64,000 nucleotides of DNA, from contig NZ_CP172558.1 of assembly GCF_046530675.1 (NCBI RefSeq), positions 2,728,001 to 2,792,000 on the forward strand. Reading direction: 5' to 3'. The notes below the pieces were generated by a model. That model made no database searches and had not been told where the DNA came from. It saw nothing but the letters and a program-made list of their open reading frames with translations. Source of the stretch: Chitinibacter sp046530675 (GTDB lineage: Bacteria; Pseudomonadota; Gammaproteobacteria; Burkholderiales; Chitinibacteraceae). Position numbers and translations under genes: made by a program. This document shows positions 1-8,528 of this stretch, piece by piece. Numbering within the stretch: position 1 is the stretch's first letter; each line of letters begins with the position of its first letter.

Positions 1-1628
1 CGCCAGTCCTTGACGAGCGGATGCTGATATTCGAGCGAAGCCGTTGCAGTGACCTGTCCGCCCAAAGTCGATCCATTGCTCTGAATCCCCAGCGACTGGT
101 AATCATAACCGCGAACACTGCCCGAGCCACCGGCACGGAACAGCCAGTCACTGGTAATGCCTTCCGGATGTTCCGAAAAAGTCTGCCCCAGACTCGCCTG
201 CCCGACAAACTGCCCCTGGCGACCAATCCGGGCGTAGTAGGCACCGCGGCCAAAAACACGCAGGAAGCTGGCATCACTAAAAAACTGCCCCAGCGCACCG
301 CCGACTTCAAACTGGCTCATATAGCCATTGCGTGGATTATTACGATTATCGAGCTGACGGATTTTCCAGATGTGATTCAAAGTCAGCGATTCCGGAAATT
401 CTTCGGTACCGTCCTGATAGCTGCGTTGCTCCATTTGATATTGCAAATCAAAACTGCGTTCATCGTCATCGGTTTTATACAGACGGGAAATGCCGGTTTT
501 GTACAAGCTTGAATCAACGCCCTCAAGATCCTGATGCAGATACGAAGCCCAGACGCGATGCTCCCAGTCATGCTGCGTTCTGGGGAAAGTCACCCCCAGC
601 TCAAGCGCTTGTTCGAGCTGCTCTAGCCGCAAACGGCTGTCGAATATCCAGCCTCGCTCGAACAAATCCAGATAACGGTAAGCCAGCTCGGATTTGACCC
701 CGGTATTGGTACTAAAACCCAAACCCGCATTGAGCCGTTGCAATGGCACTTCCTGCACATCAATCCGGATCGGCGCGATCGCGTTTCCATCCGGAGCAAG
801 CTCGGTCAGCTCGACATCAACCAGTGCCGAGCCGAAATGCGGCATATTCTGCAATTCGGTTTGCAAATCGACCAGAGCCGAACGCTGGTACGGTGCGCCT
901 TCGGCAATTTTGACCCGGTCAGTGACGATTTTGGCGGGATAACGCGACAGGCCATTGAGTGTGTAAGCACCAAAAACATAAGCAGGGCCACTATCAATGA
1001 CCAGATTAAATTGCGCAGTTTTGCTTACTGGATCGATCAGCGCTTCGCTAAAAACCAGCTTGGCTGCAGGATAATGTCTGGCCTGAACCGATTGCAAAGA
1101 TCGTTTTTTAAAATCGTCCCACGCTGACTGACTGAATTTTTCATCCTCAAGCGCCTCACCGCGACGGTTCAATCGCTCGCTCAGTGTCGTGAAATATTGC
1201 TGGTTTTCGGTAATCGCGCCCTGCAGCTGAACCGAGGTATTGCTCACCAGCGTAGGCTCACCAAGCTCTACATCGACATACCCTATGCTTTTCTCACTAT
1301 CATAGCGCGTGGTGACTTTGGCGTCGAAATAACCTTCGGTGGCCAACAGCTCACTCGCGATATCCGGAATGGCATCGAGTTCGCGCTGCAATAATTCGGG
1401 GCTCAGCCTTTGCTGCCATTTGAAAATATTGAGATGTTTTTCAAGCAGCGAGCGCGCTTCAGACGGCGCTTCGAGCCGGATCTGATAATGAAATGGCGAA
1501 TTTTTCGTCGGCTCACCCTGTTCATTCTGTGGCAAATCGACGCTCGGCGTCTCGGTTTGCACCGCTTCATCCGCCGCCAAGGCAGTGCCGGTAATGGCAA
1601 ACAGCGCAATGAGTGTCAGCGTACGCAC
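1..1628 (-). CDS. tamA: TamA-like outer-membrane translocation/assembly protein, 3' end beyond window
   Basis: This is an Omp85-family outer-membrane protein, most like TamA, which with inner-membrane TamB helps assemble or translocate outer-membrane proteins. About 542 codons are visible and the C-terminal barrel is cut by the window start. I translated the minus strand by hand. A GTG at 1628 opens a signal peptide (RTLTLIALFAITGTALA), then POTRA-type sequence follows, then barrel strands. The Omp85 loop-6 motif VRGYDYQSLG is at about residue 505, with NPRNGY about 70 residues before it. A TTG seven codons upstream is an alternative start, but the signal peptide fits the GTG. The terminator at 1726-1774 separates it from upstream transcripts, so it probably has its own promoter; TTGCAT/TAGATT with a 16-bp spacer at 1706-1679 is a weak candidate. 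BamA is encoded separately at 21161-23452. Confidence 0.85.
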   Translation of the reverse strand, partial: MRTLTLIALFAITGTALAADEAVQTETPSVDLPQNEQGEPTKNSPFHYQIRLEAPSEARSLLEKHLNIFKWQQRLSPELLQRELDAIPDIASELLATEGYFDAKVTTRYDSEKSIGYVDVELGEPTLVSNTSVQLQGAITENQQYFTTLSERLNRRGEALEDEKFSQSAWDDFKKRSLQSVQARHYPAAKLVFSEALIDPVSKTAQFNLVIDSGPAYVFGAYTLNGLSRYPAKIVTDRVKIAEGAPYQRSALVDLQTELQNMPHFGSALVDVELTELAPDGNAIAPIRIDVQEVPLQRLNAGLGFSTNTGVKSELAYRYLDLFERGWIFDSRLRLEQLEQALELGVTFPRTQHDWEHRVWASYLHQDLEGVDSSLYKTGISRLYKTDDDERSFDLQYQMEQRSYQDGTEEFPESLTLNHIWKIRQLDNRNNPRNGYMSQFEVGGALGQFFSDASFLRVFGRGAYYARIGRQGQFVGQASLGQTFSEHPEGITSDWLFRAGGSGSVRGYDYQSLGIQSNGSTLGGQVTATASLEYQHPLVKDW

Positions 1629-1725
1629 AAGTGACCCGTCAGGCAAAAACCGTACTTTACCAAGATTGAGCCGGCTTGAATCTAGAAACCGTCATGCTTG
1701 ATGCAAATCGCGTGATGAGCGCAGC

Positions 1726-1774
1726 AAAAAAAAACCCGGTCAATCCAAAATCTTGCGATCTTGGCCTAACCGGG
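1726..1774 (-). terminator. Rho-independent terminator upstream of tamA
   Basis: On the minus strand a long hairpin (CCCGGT paired with ACCGGG, extended by a further stem of about 12 bp around a GCAA loop with one mismatch) is followed by nine T residues. It would end a transcript coming from the 30-residue gene or from the putative small RNA before tamA. The 325-base stretch from 1629 to 1952 holds this terminator, the small-RNA candidate and no supported protein gene. Confidence 0.8.
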
Positions 1775-1840
1775 CACAGGAGGATGGAGTCGAATCCGCC
1801 AAAGGCGGCTTTGCTACAGCACTACTTGAAACTTAATCAC
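1735..1840 (-). ncRNA. Candidate small RNA with an exposed CCUCC stretch
   Basis: This is inference only. A -35-like TTTACG (1871-1866) and -10-like TATTGT (1847-1842), 18 bp apart, sit just upstream of a roughly 105-base stretch. That stretch contains a small hairpin (CCGCC TTT GGCGG), an unpaired CATCCTCCTG segment complementary to Shine-Dalgarno sequences, and the strong terminator hairpin. Hairpin, C-rich loop, terminator is a common layout for bacterial regulatory RNAs. It could instead be just the 3' untranslated region of the small gene at 1953-2045. I recognise no named RNA family. Confidence 0.3.
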
Positions 1841-1952
1841 CACAATAATTCACGCTGATCAAGCTCGTAAAAATCGGGATATCACAGCAAAAAAGCTTTG
1901 GCCCCAGGTCACTCCGCGCAGCAAGGCAGCGGGAGCGCTTATGTTTCGCTAC

Positions 1953-2045
1953 TTAACGTGGCAGGCTCATCGTCCAGCCGTGGGCTTGCACGTACAGTTT
2001 CAGGTAGTTTTCTACTGTTTTTGAGAATTTCATCATTGAACGCAT
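1953..2045 (-). CDS. Predicted 30-residue small protein
   Basis: This short frame encodes a basic, amphipathic peptide starting MRSMMKFSKTVENYLKLYVQ and ending in WTMSLPR. I do not recognise the family. It is supported by an excellent ribosome site (AAGGAG, seven bases before the ATG at 2045) and by a good promoter 60-70 bases upstream (2140-2112). A longer frame on the same strand (2121-1939, TTG start) overlaps the promoter -10 and lacks a ribosome site, so the 30-codon frame is preferred. No neighbour suggests a function. Several GTAG/CTAC dyads lie upstream. A signal peptide or membrane helix is not evident; residues 4-19 could form an amphipathic helix. Confidence 0.55.
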   Translation of the reverse strand: MRSMMKFSKTVENYLKLYVQAHGWTMSLPR

Positions 2046-2111
2046 GGTCTATCTCCTTGCTATTGAGCGACTGATCATCAGATCGCTTTGGTTTAATCTT
2101 TCGATGAGCAA

Positions 2112-2140
2112 ACTTTAACAAAACTACGAAATAAATGCAA
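2112..2140 (-). promoter_or_regulatory. Sigma-70-type promoter for the 30-residue gene
   Basis: TTGCAT (2140-2135) and TAAAGT (2117-2112) on the minus strand are separated by 17 bp, a near-ideal spacing. Transcription would begin near 2105, giving a leader of about 60 bases before the ATG at 2045. The surrounding 2046-2300 region is very AT-rich and holds repeated GTAG/CTAC elements, two of them as GTAG-N5-CTAC dyads at 2149-2161 and 2267-2279. Confidence 0.5.
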
Positions 2141-2302
2141 GAATTTATGTAGCATTACTACCTTTATATTTGTAACAAATTTTCACATTGACTACGTAAA
2201 ATAGCAATACATACAGTTTATAAAGGATTTTTTTGTAGTCGCAACAAAACAAACCGACACAATAATGTAGCTATACTACGAATAAATACTGCATCAAGCA
2301 AA

Positions 2303-2328
2303 CAAAAAAACCCGCACAATGGCGGGTT
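2303..2328 (-). terminator. Terminator of the beta-oxidation operon
   Basis: On the minus strand, CCCGC and GCGGG pair across a six-base loop and are followed by seven T residues. It lies 25 bases after the thiolase stop codon and ends the psrA-like/fadE/HAD-ECH/thiolase transcript. Confidence 0.85.
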
Positions 2329-2352
2329 GATTGTGGCTAAAATCAAGGTTTT

Positions 2353-3555
2353 TTACACGCTCTGGAAGATGCCGGCAGCGCCCATTCCGGTGCCAATACA
2401 CATGCTCACCATGCCATAAACCCCTGACTTGCTCTGACGACGCAGACCATGAATCAGCGTTGCTGCGCGTATCGCCCCCGTCGCCCCCAAAGGATGACCC
2501 AGCGCAATCGCTCCGCCATTCGGATTGACGAGATTCATATCCAGCCCGAGATCACGACTCACCGCCAGTGCTTGCGCGGCAAAAGCCTCGTTCAACTCGA
2601 TCCACTCCATTTGCGCCAGCGTCAGACCCGCCATTTTTAGTGCCGCCGGAATCGCTTCTTTCGGGCCAATGCCCATGATTTCTGGCGCAACGCCGCGAAT
2701 GGCAAAATTGATGAATTTGGCCAACGGCTGCAAATCAAATTGTTTGAGGATTTTTTCTGAAACCAGCACCAATGCAGCTGCGCCGTCGGACATTTGCGAG
2801 CTATTGCCTGCGGTGACGCTGCCCTTAGCTGAAAAAACCGTTTTGAGTTTGGCCAGAGTTTCAAGGCTGGTATCGGCACGTGGTCCTTCGTCGTGAAACA
2901 GCGATTTATTGAGCAACTCGACTTCGCCGCTCGCCAGATTGGGAACGCGGTACGTGACGTCCAGCGGTGCGATTTCATCAGCAAATCGCCCCTCTGCCAG
3001 AGCAGCCAAAGCACGGGTATGTGATTGCAGGGCAAATATATCTTGGTCTTCACGGCTAATCCCCCACTGGGTAGCGACTTTTTCTGCTGTTAGCCCCATG
3101 CCATAGGCAATCGCGATATTTTCTTCGCGCTCGAAAATCGAGCTGCCTAGCGATAATTTATTACCGCCCATTGGCACCATCGACATCGACTCGACGCCGG
3201 CGGCGATCATCACGTCGGCCTCGCCGAGCCGGATCCGGTCTGCAGCCAGCGCAATCGCATTGAGTCCGCTGGAGCAAAAGCGGTTGATCGTCATGCCGGC
3301 GACGGTATTGGGCAGCCCGGCCAACAGCGTGCCTATCCGCGCGACGTTCATCCCCTGCTCGCCCTCGGGCATTGCGCAGCCGACAATAACGTCTTCAATC
3401 AAGGATCGATCCAGCGTGGGCAGCCGATCAAGTGCCGCGCGCAATACATGCGCCAGCAGATCGTCCGGACGAACATTTTTCAGCATCCCGCGCGGCGCTT
3501 TACCGACCGGGGAGCGGACTGCGGCGACGATATAAGCTTCTTGAACTTGTTTCAT
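2353..3555 (-). CDS. fadA: Acetyl-CoA C-acyltransferase (thiolase)
   Basis: This 400-residue thiolase catalyses the last step of fatty-acid beta-oxidation, cleaving 3-ketoacyl-CoA with CoA to release acetyl-CoA. The catalytic residues are visible: nucleophile Cys94 in NRFCSSG, His354 in GHPLGATGA and Cys386 in MCIGTGMG. The length is typical of degradative thiolases. The ATG at 3555 has a GAGGAG ribosome site eight bases upstream. It is the last gene of the operon, 11 bp after the HAD/enoyl-CoA hydratase gene, which is its expected partner subunit. The exact subtype (FadA or FadI) cannot be settled from sequence reading alone, so the symbol is tentative. Confidence 0.9.
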   Translation of the reverse strand: MKQVQEAYIVAAVRSPVGKAPRGMLKNVRPDDLLAHVLRAALDRLPTLDRSLIEDVIVGCAMPEGEQGMNVARIGTLLAGLPNTVAGMTINRFCSSGLNAIALAADRIRLGEADVMIAAGVESMSMVPMGGNKLSLGSSIFEREENIAIAYGMGLTAEKVATQWGISREDQDIFALQSHTRALAALAEGRFADEIAPLDVTYRVPNLASGEVELLNKSLFHDEGPRADTSLETLAKLKTVFSAKGSVTAGNSSQMSDGAAALVLVSEKILKQFDLQPLAKFINFAIRGVAPEIMGIGPKEAIPAALKMAGLTLAQMEWIELNEAFAAQALAVSRDLGLDMNLVNPNGGAIALGHPLGATGAIRAATLIHGLRRQSKSGVYGMVSMCIGTGMGAAGIFQSV

Positions 3556-3566
3556 CGTGATGCTCC

Positions 3567-6020
3567 TCAGTTGCGCAAGGGTTTATTAAATTCAAGCATA
3601 TGCATGATGCGCTCCTGCGTTTTGCCTTTTTTCAGCAGCGCCATAAACCGTTCGCGTTCCAGCTTCAAAATCCAGTCTTCATTGACCAGCGTCCCGGCTT
3701 CAACATCACCGCCAGTAACGACTTCGGCGATTTGCAGCGCGATGTGATAGTCATATTTCGAAATAAAACCGCCTTCGAGTAGGTTGACCAGTTGCGCGCG
3801 GATGGTGGCCGCGCCTGATCGCCCGGCGACAGCGAATGACTTGGGCGGCAGCGGTGCGCGATAAGCTGCCGCAGCCATGGCGCGTACTTGGGCTTGCGCA
3901 ATGTAAAGCAGCTCGTTGACGTTCATCACGATCAGATCGGATTCGCGCAAATAGCCGATTTGCTGGCCTTCCTCAGCACTACTGCCGACTTTGGCGGTGG
4001 CCATTGCCAGATAGAAATCTTTCAGGCTTTCCAGAATATTGCCGTTGCGCGCCAGCTTGGCCGCCCGCAGCGCAAATTCCTTGCAGCCGCCGCCTGCAGG
4101 CAACAAGCCGACGCCGACTTCAACCAGACCGATATACGTTTCAACGTGCGCAACGACGCGCGCGCAGTGCATCAGAAATTCGCAACCGCCGCCAAAAGCG
4201 TAACCTTGTGCAGCGCCGACCACGGGCACTTTGGCATACTTGATTGCTTGCGACGTTTTCTGGAATTCGGCGACCATGCTGGCGATCGCCGCATAATCAC
4301 CGCTCATGAAAGCGGGCCCCATACTGAGCAAATCAGCTCCGACCGAGAAAGGCGCTTCCGGCTGCCAGATTACTAACCCCGGATAGTATTGCTCTGCAAT
4401 CCTTATTGCTTCTTGCACTCCAGCCAATACCCCAGAACCAATACAGTGTGCTTTGGTCGTAAATGACAGCACCGGAACATCATTGCCGCCACTGGACTGC
4501 GGCGGCAGCCACATTCGAACGCTGTCGTTGGCGAACAAGGTTTCGCCCCAGTCAGCCTCTCCTTCGCCGAGCAAACGCGGTGGATAGAGCTGGCGCTGAT
4601 AGACCGGCAGCGCAGATCGGGCAATCATTTGGCCGCTGGCGGCGCTGACTGCTTTGAAGGAGCCTTGCGGCGTATGCACCGCTTGCTGCTGCATCACCCA
4701 GGCAGGCAATTGGGCGCGGCTCAAGGTTTTACCCGCTGCAATATCCGCAGCAATCGCTTGCGCGACTTCGCGCCAACCAGCAGCCTGCCACAATTCGAAC
4801 GGCCCCATTTCCCAGCCAAAGCCCCAACGGATCGCCAGATCAACATCGCGTGCATGATCAGCAATGTGTTCGAGCTGTACCGCGATGTAATGCCAGACAT
4901 CGCGCAAGCACGCCCAGACAAATTGCGCCTCTCGGTGATCCGATTCGCGCAAGGCCTTGATCCGCACCGCCGGATCGGCGATTTTCAGCAAAGCTTTGAC
5001 TTCGTCACTCGCCCCTTGCCCGGCGGGCATGTACTCGCCTGTCGCTGGATCAAGAACGAATAAATCCTTGCCGTCTTTTTTGTAAATGCCCTGCCGGGTT
5101 TTCTGCCCCAGCGCCCCTGCGGCAATCAGTTGCTGCATCCAGTCCGGCGTGGCAAACAGCGCATGCCAGGGATCGTCGGCCAGTTTATCGGTCATGGTTT
5201 TGACCACATGCGCAAACGTATCCAGACCGACCACGTCGGCGGTGCGCAGTGTGGCCGATTTCGGTCGTCCGAGTCTGCGGCCGGTCAGATCGTCAACAAC
5301 ATCCAGCCGGATACCGAAAGCCTGTGCATGATGTATCGTTGCCAGCAAAGAAAAAACGCCGATCCGGTTGGCGATGAAATTGGGCGTGTCTTTGGCGCGA
5401 ACGACGCCTTTGCCTAGCCGTAGCGTCAGAAATGTTTCCAGTTGATCGAGGGTATCAGCCTGTAGCGCAGGCGTGGGAATCAGTTCAACCAGATACATAT
5501 AGCGTGGCGGGTTGAAAAAATGGATGCCGCAAAAGCGCGGGCGCAAGGCGTCGGGAACACTGTCAGCCAGTTGTGCAATCGACAGACCCGACGTATTGCT
5601 CGCCAGAATCGCATGCGCAGCAAGATGCGGCGCGATTTTGGCGTACAACTCGGCTTTCCAGTCGGCGCGTTCGGCTATTGCCTCGATCACCAGATCGCAC
5701 TGTCCGAGCAAAGCCAGGTCGCTGCCATAGTTAGCCGGGCTGATGGCATCAAGCCGCGCGGATGACATCAAGGGCGCAGGTTTGATTTTGCCCAGATTCT
5801 CGATTGCCTTGATCGCGATAGCGTTCAATTCACCTGACTGCTCACCTGACGGGCTCGGCAAATCAAACAGGTAAGTGCGAATTCCCGCATTAGCCAGCTG
5901 AGCGGCAATCTGCGCGCCCATCACCCCGGCGCCCAGCACCGCCACAGTGCGAATGTGCAGGTGGGAGGGAGACTGACTTGATACGGTGGAATTGGACATT
6001 GCCAGATTACTGATGGTCAT
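3567..6020 (-). CDS. Bifunctional 3-hydroxyacyl-CoA dehydrogenase / enoyl-CoA hydratase
   Basis: This protein of about 817 residues carries the two middle activities of beta-oxidation. The N-terminal half has an NAD-binding Rossmann motif (VLGAGVMGAQIAAQLANAG, near residue 30) and the dehydrogenase His in CGIHFFNPPRYM. The C-terminal half (about residues 520-720) is a crotonase fold with both hydratase glutamates, in GGGCEF and in LVEVGVGLLPAGGG. This order is the reverse of classical E. coli FadB, where the hydratase comes first, and it matches the FadN-like subfamily. A GTG at 6026 is possible, but the ATG at 6020 is better placed behind GAGG. It lies between fadE and the thiolase gene in one operon. 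Confidence 0.9.
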   Translation of the reverse strand: MTISNLAMSNSTVSSQSPSHLHIRTVAVLGAGVMGAQIAAQLANAGIRTYLFDLPSPSGEQSGELNAIAIKAIENLGKIKPAPLMSSARLDAISPANYGSDLALLGQCDLVIEAIAERADWKAELYAKIAPHLAAHAILASNTSGLSIAQLADSVPDALRPRFCGIHFFNPPRYMYLVELIPTPALQADTLDQLETFLTLRLGKGVVRAKDTPNFIANRIGVFSLLATIHHAQAFGIRLDVVDDLTGRRLGRPKSATLRTADVVGLDTFAHVVKTMTDKLADDPWHALFATPDWMQQLIAAGALGQKTRQGIYKKDGKDLFVLDPATGEYMPAGQGASDEVKALLKIADPAVRIKALRESDHREAQFVWACLRDVWHYIAVQLEHIADHARDVDLAIRWGFGWEMGPFELWQAAGWREVAQAIAADIAAGKTLSRAQLPAWVMQQQAVHTPQGSFKAVSAASGQMIARSALPVYQRQLYPPRLLGEGEADWGETLFANDSVRMWLPPQSSGGNDVPVLSFTTKAHCIGSGVLAGVQEAIRIAEQYYPGLVIWQPEAPFSVGADLLSMGPAFMSGDYAAIASMVAEFQKTSQAIKYAKVPVVGAAQGYAFGGGCEFLMHCARVVAHVETYIGLVEVGVGLLPAGGGCKEFALRAAKLARNGNILESLKDFYLAMATAKVGSSAEEGQQIGYLRESDLIVMNVNELLYIAQAQVRAMAAAAYRAPLPPKSFAVAGRSGAATIRAQLVNLLEGGFISKYDYHIALQIAEVVTGGDVEAGTLVNEDWILKLERERFMALLKKGKTQERIMHMLEFNKPLRN

Positions 6021-6062
6021 ATTCACCTCAATGGTTTGTTTCGGCCGTCCGGTTGCGACGGT

Positions 6063-8522
6063 TCAGACAATGTTGCGACGGATTGCATCCGGGTCCGGAT
6101 GCTGTAGCTGCGAATCAAAATCGTCGACCATGATGACTTCGCGTTTAAGCCTGCGGGCACGAGCCACAGCCAGAAACTCATCCTGATCAATCAGCCCCGC
6201 TGCCAGAGCTTGCTGCAAGCGCTCGCTGGCGCTGAACGCCGTGAGCACGCCTTCACGCTGGGCTCGGCGCAATTTGCTTTCCAGCCCTTCGGTTTCGATC
6301 ACCGCTTTGAGTGCAAATTCAAGCACGCCGACCGGGTCTTTTTCATTTTCGGAGCGGTACATGAATTCAACCAGCCGGTCACGCATCGCGCCGGGCTCCA
6401 TCAGTGCGCGCGCGATTCGAGTCCCGACCCGATCAGCCGGCGCCCGCAATGTCATTCCCAGCGGGAAAACGACACGCCGCACACACCAGGCCAGCAGCCG
6501 ATTGGGGTGATTTTGCAAAAAACCATTCATTGCCTCCTGACAATCGTACAACGCGGTCTCAACGGCCCAGCGCACTAAGGGGCGATCTTCCTTGGGTTCA
6601 CCATCGTCGCGGAATTTTTTCAGCGCCGCGGTCGCGATATACAGGTTCGAGAGCATATCGCCTAGCCGCGCCGAGAGTTTTTCCTTGAATTTCAAACTGC
6701 CACCGAGTGTGGCCATCCCGAAATCGGCCAGAAAAGCAAAAGCGCTCGAAAAACGCACAATATCGCGGTAATTTTGCGCCGTTGGCGCGGAGGCTGGCAC
6801 GCTGACAAAACGGGCTCCGGTCAGTCCCAGCCAGAATGCGCGAACTTTATTTGAAATGGCAAAGCCGATATGGCCAATTACCGCGTCGTCAAATGCCGCC
6901 AGATCGCGGTTTTTTGCCGCGAGCAATTCTCTCAATACATAGGGGTGGCTGCGGATCGCACCCTGACCGAAAATAATCATGTTGCGCGTCAGAATATTGG
7001 CGCCTTCAACAGTAATCGCGACGGGTATAGCCTGGTAAGCCAATGCCAGATAGTTACGCGGGCCGATACATACCGCTTTTCCGCCGTGTACGTCCATCGC
7101 ATCATTGAGCGTTTTGCGCATTCTTTCAGTATTGTGGTATTTCAGAATACCCGACAGCACCGAGGGTTTTTCGCCCAGATCAAGCGCGGTCAATGCCAGT
7201 CTTTGCGCTGCATCCATCTGGTAGGTGTAAGCACCGATACGTCCCAGCACCTCATCAACACCTTCAAAACGGCCAATTGATAATCCAAACTGACTGCGAA
7301 TCCGCGCATAAGCGCCGGTGGTATATGCCGCCAGTTTGCCGGTAGCGACCGACATCGCCGGCAATGAAATACAGCGCCCAACCGACAAGCATTCAACGAG
7401 CATGCGCCAGCCCTGCCCGACATAGCCCTGCCCGCCGATCACCCAATCCATCGGAATAAAGACGTCCTTGCCCCAGTTAGGTCCGTTCTGGAAAGTACTG
7501 GTTCCGGGGTAATGGCGGCGGCCGATGTGAACACCTTCATGCCGGGTCGGAATCAGTGCGCAGGTAATGCCGATTTCGTCTTTGGTACCGATCAGATGAT
7601 CCGGGTCATACAGCTTGAAAGCCAGTCCCAGAATCGTCGCAACGGGTCCCAGCGTGATATAGCGCTTTTCCCAGCTCAGGCGTATACCGAGCACATTTTC
7701 GTGCTGCTGGCCGGTGCGCAGATCGGTGTAGTTGCCTCGGGTGACAATTCCGAAATCGGGAATCCCGCCCGCATCCGAACCGGCTTCCGGGCTGGTCAGC
7801 GCAAAACACGGAATTTCCTCGCCTCGCGCCAGTCGTGGCAGATAGTAGTTCTTTTGTTCTTCAGTGCCATAATGCTGCAGCAACTCGCCCGGCCCCAGCG
7901 AATTTGGCACCATCACCGTCACTGCAGCCGTGCACGAGCGCGTCGCAATTTTGGTGACCACCCGGGCATGCGCGTAATTGGAAAAAGCTTTGCCGCCATA
8001 TTCCTTCGGGATAATCATGCCGAGAAAGCCTTGCTGTTTGATGTATTCCCAAGCTTCTGGCGGCAAGTCTTTGTGATTTTGCGTAATTTCCCAGTCGTCG
8101 AGCATCGCACACAGCGTTTGTACCGGGCCATTTAAAAACGCTTCTTCGTCAGGACTCAATTTGGGTGCCGGATAGCCATGCAGCAGCTCAAAATTGGGCT
8201 TGCCGCTGAATAATTCCCTATCCCACCAGACCGTACCGGCGTTGACGGCTTCCTGCTCGGTTTGCGACATTGCTGGCGTGATTTTGCAAAAAACACCAAA
8301 CAGCGGCCCGGTTACCAGCTTTTGACGCAGCGGTTTGAAATTGAGCACCAACGCCAGCGCCAGTAGCAGCCATAGCCAGAAAACCGAAGTACCCTGAGCA
8401 AAAACGCTATAGGCCACACCCAGCAAAATCAGTAGCGAGTTCAGCCACAAAGGGGAGCGAAAATATGCCAGCGCCCCCAAGATGATGATTACCGTAAAAA
8501 TACAGATCAGCGCTGTCATCAT
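6063..8522 (-). CDS. fadE: Acyl-CoA dehydrogenase FadE
   Basis: FadE oxidises acyl-CoA to trans-2-enoyl-CoA with FAD, the first step of beta-oxidation. At 819 residues it matches the long FadE type (E. coli about 814). The N-terminus has two to three hydrophobic segments (residues about 2-65), placing it at the inner membrane, followed by the dehydrogenase domain (from about residue 100) and the FadE-specific C-terminal extension. The motifs CFALTSPEAGSDAG and VEGANILTRN are typical of the family. The start ATG-ATG follows TAGGAG, in which the regulator's stop codon TAG is part of the ribosome site, so the two genes are tightly coupled (6-bp gap). It is the first structural gene of the operon. 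Confidence 0.95.
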   Translation of the reverse strand: MMTALICIFTVIIILGALAYFRSPLWLNSLLILLGVAYSVFAQGTSVFWLWLLLALALVLNFKPLRQKLVTGPLFGVFCKITPAMSQTEQEAVNAGTVWWDRELFSGKPNFELLHGYPAPKLSPDEEAFLNGPVQTLCAMLDDWEITQNHKDLPPEAWEYIKQQGFLGMIIPKEYGGKAFSNYAHARVVTKIATRSCTAAVTVMVPNSLGPGELLQHYGTEEQKNYYLPRLARGEEIPCFALTSPEAGSDAGGIPDFGIVTRGNYTDLRTGQQHENVLGIRLSWEKRYITLGPVATILGLAFKLYDPDHLIGTKDEIGITCALIPTRHEGVHIGRRHYPGTSTFQNGPNWGKDVFIPMDWVIGGQGYVGQGWRMLVECLSVGRCISLPAMSVATGKLAAYTTGAYARIRSQFGLSIGRFEGVDEVLGRIGAYTYQMDAAQRLALTALDLGEKPSVLSGILKYHNTERMRKTLNDAMDVHGGKAVCIGPRNYLALAYQAIPVAITVEGANILTRNMIIFGQGAIRSHPYVLRELLAAKNRDLAAFDDAVIGHIGFAISNKVRAFWLGLTGARFVSVPASAPTAQNYRDIVRFSSAFAFLADFGMATLGGSLKFKEKLSARLGDMLSNLYIATAALKKFRDDGEPKEDRPLVRWAVETALYDCQEAMNGFLQNHPNRLLAWCVRRVVFPLGMTLRAPADRVGTRIARALMEPGAMRDRLVEFMYRSENEKDPVGVLEFALKAVIETEGLESKLRRAQREGVLTAFSASERLQQALAAGLIDQDEFLAVARARRLKREVIMVDDFDSQLQHPDPDAIRRNIV

Positions 8523-8528
8523 GGTCTC

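Noticed and set aside
1780..1815. tRNA-like GGAGTCGAATCC segment
   Set aside because: It resembles a T-arm, but no acceptor stem, anticodon arm or D-arm can be drawn around it.
1939..2121. 60-codon frame overlapping the 30-residue gene
   Set aside because: It starts at a TTG lying on the promoter -10 and lacks a ribosome site, whereas the 30-codon frame in another phase has excellent signals.
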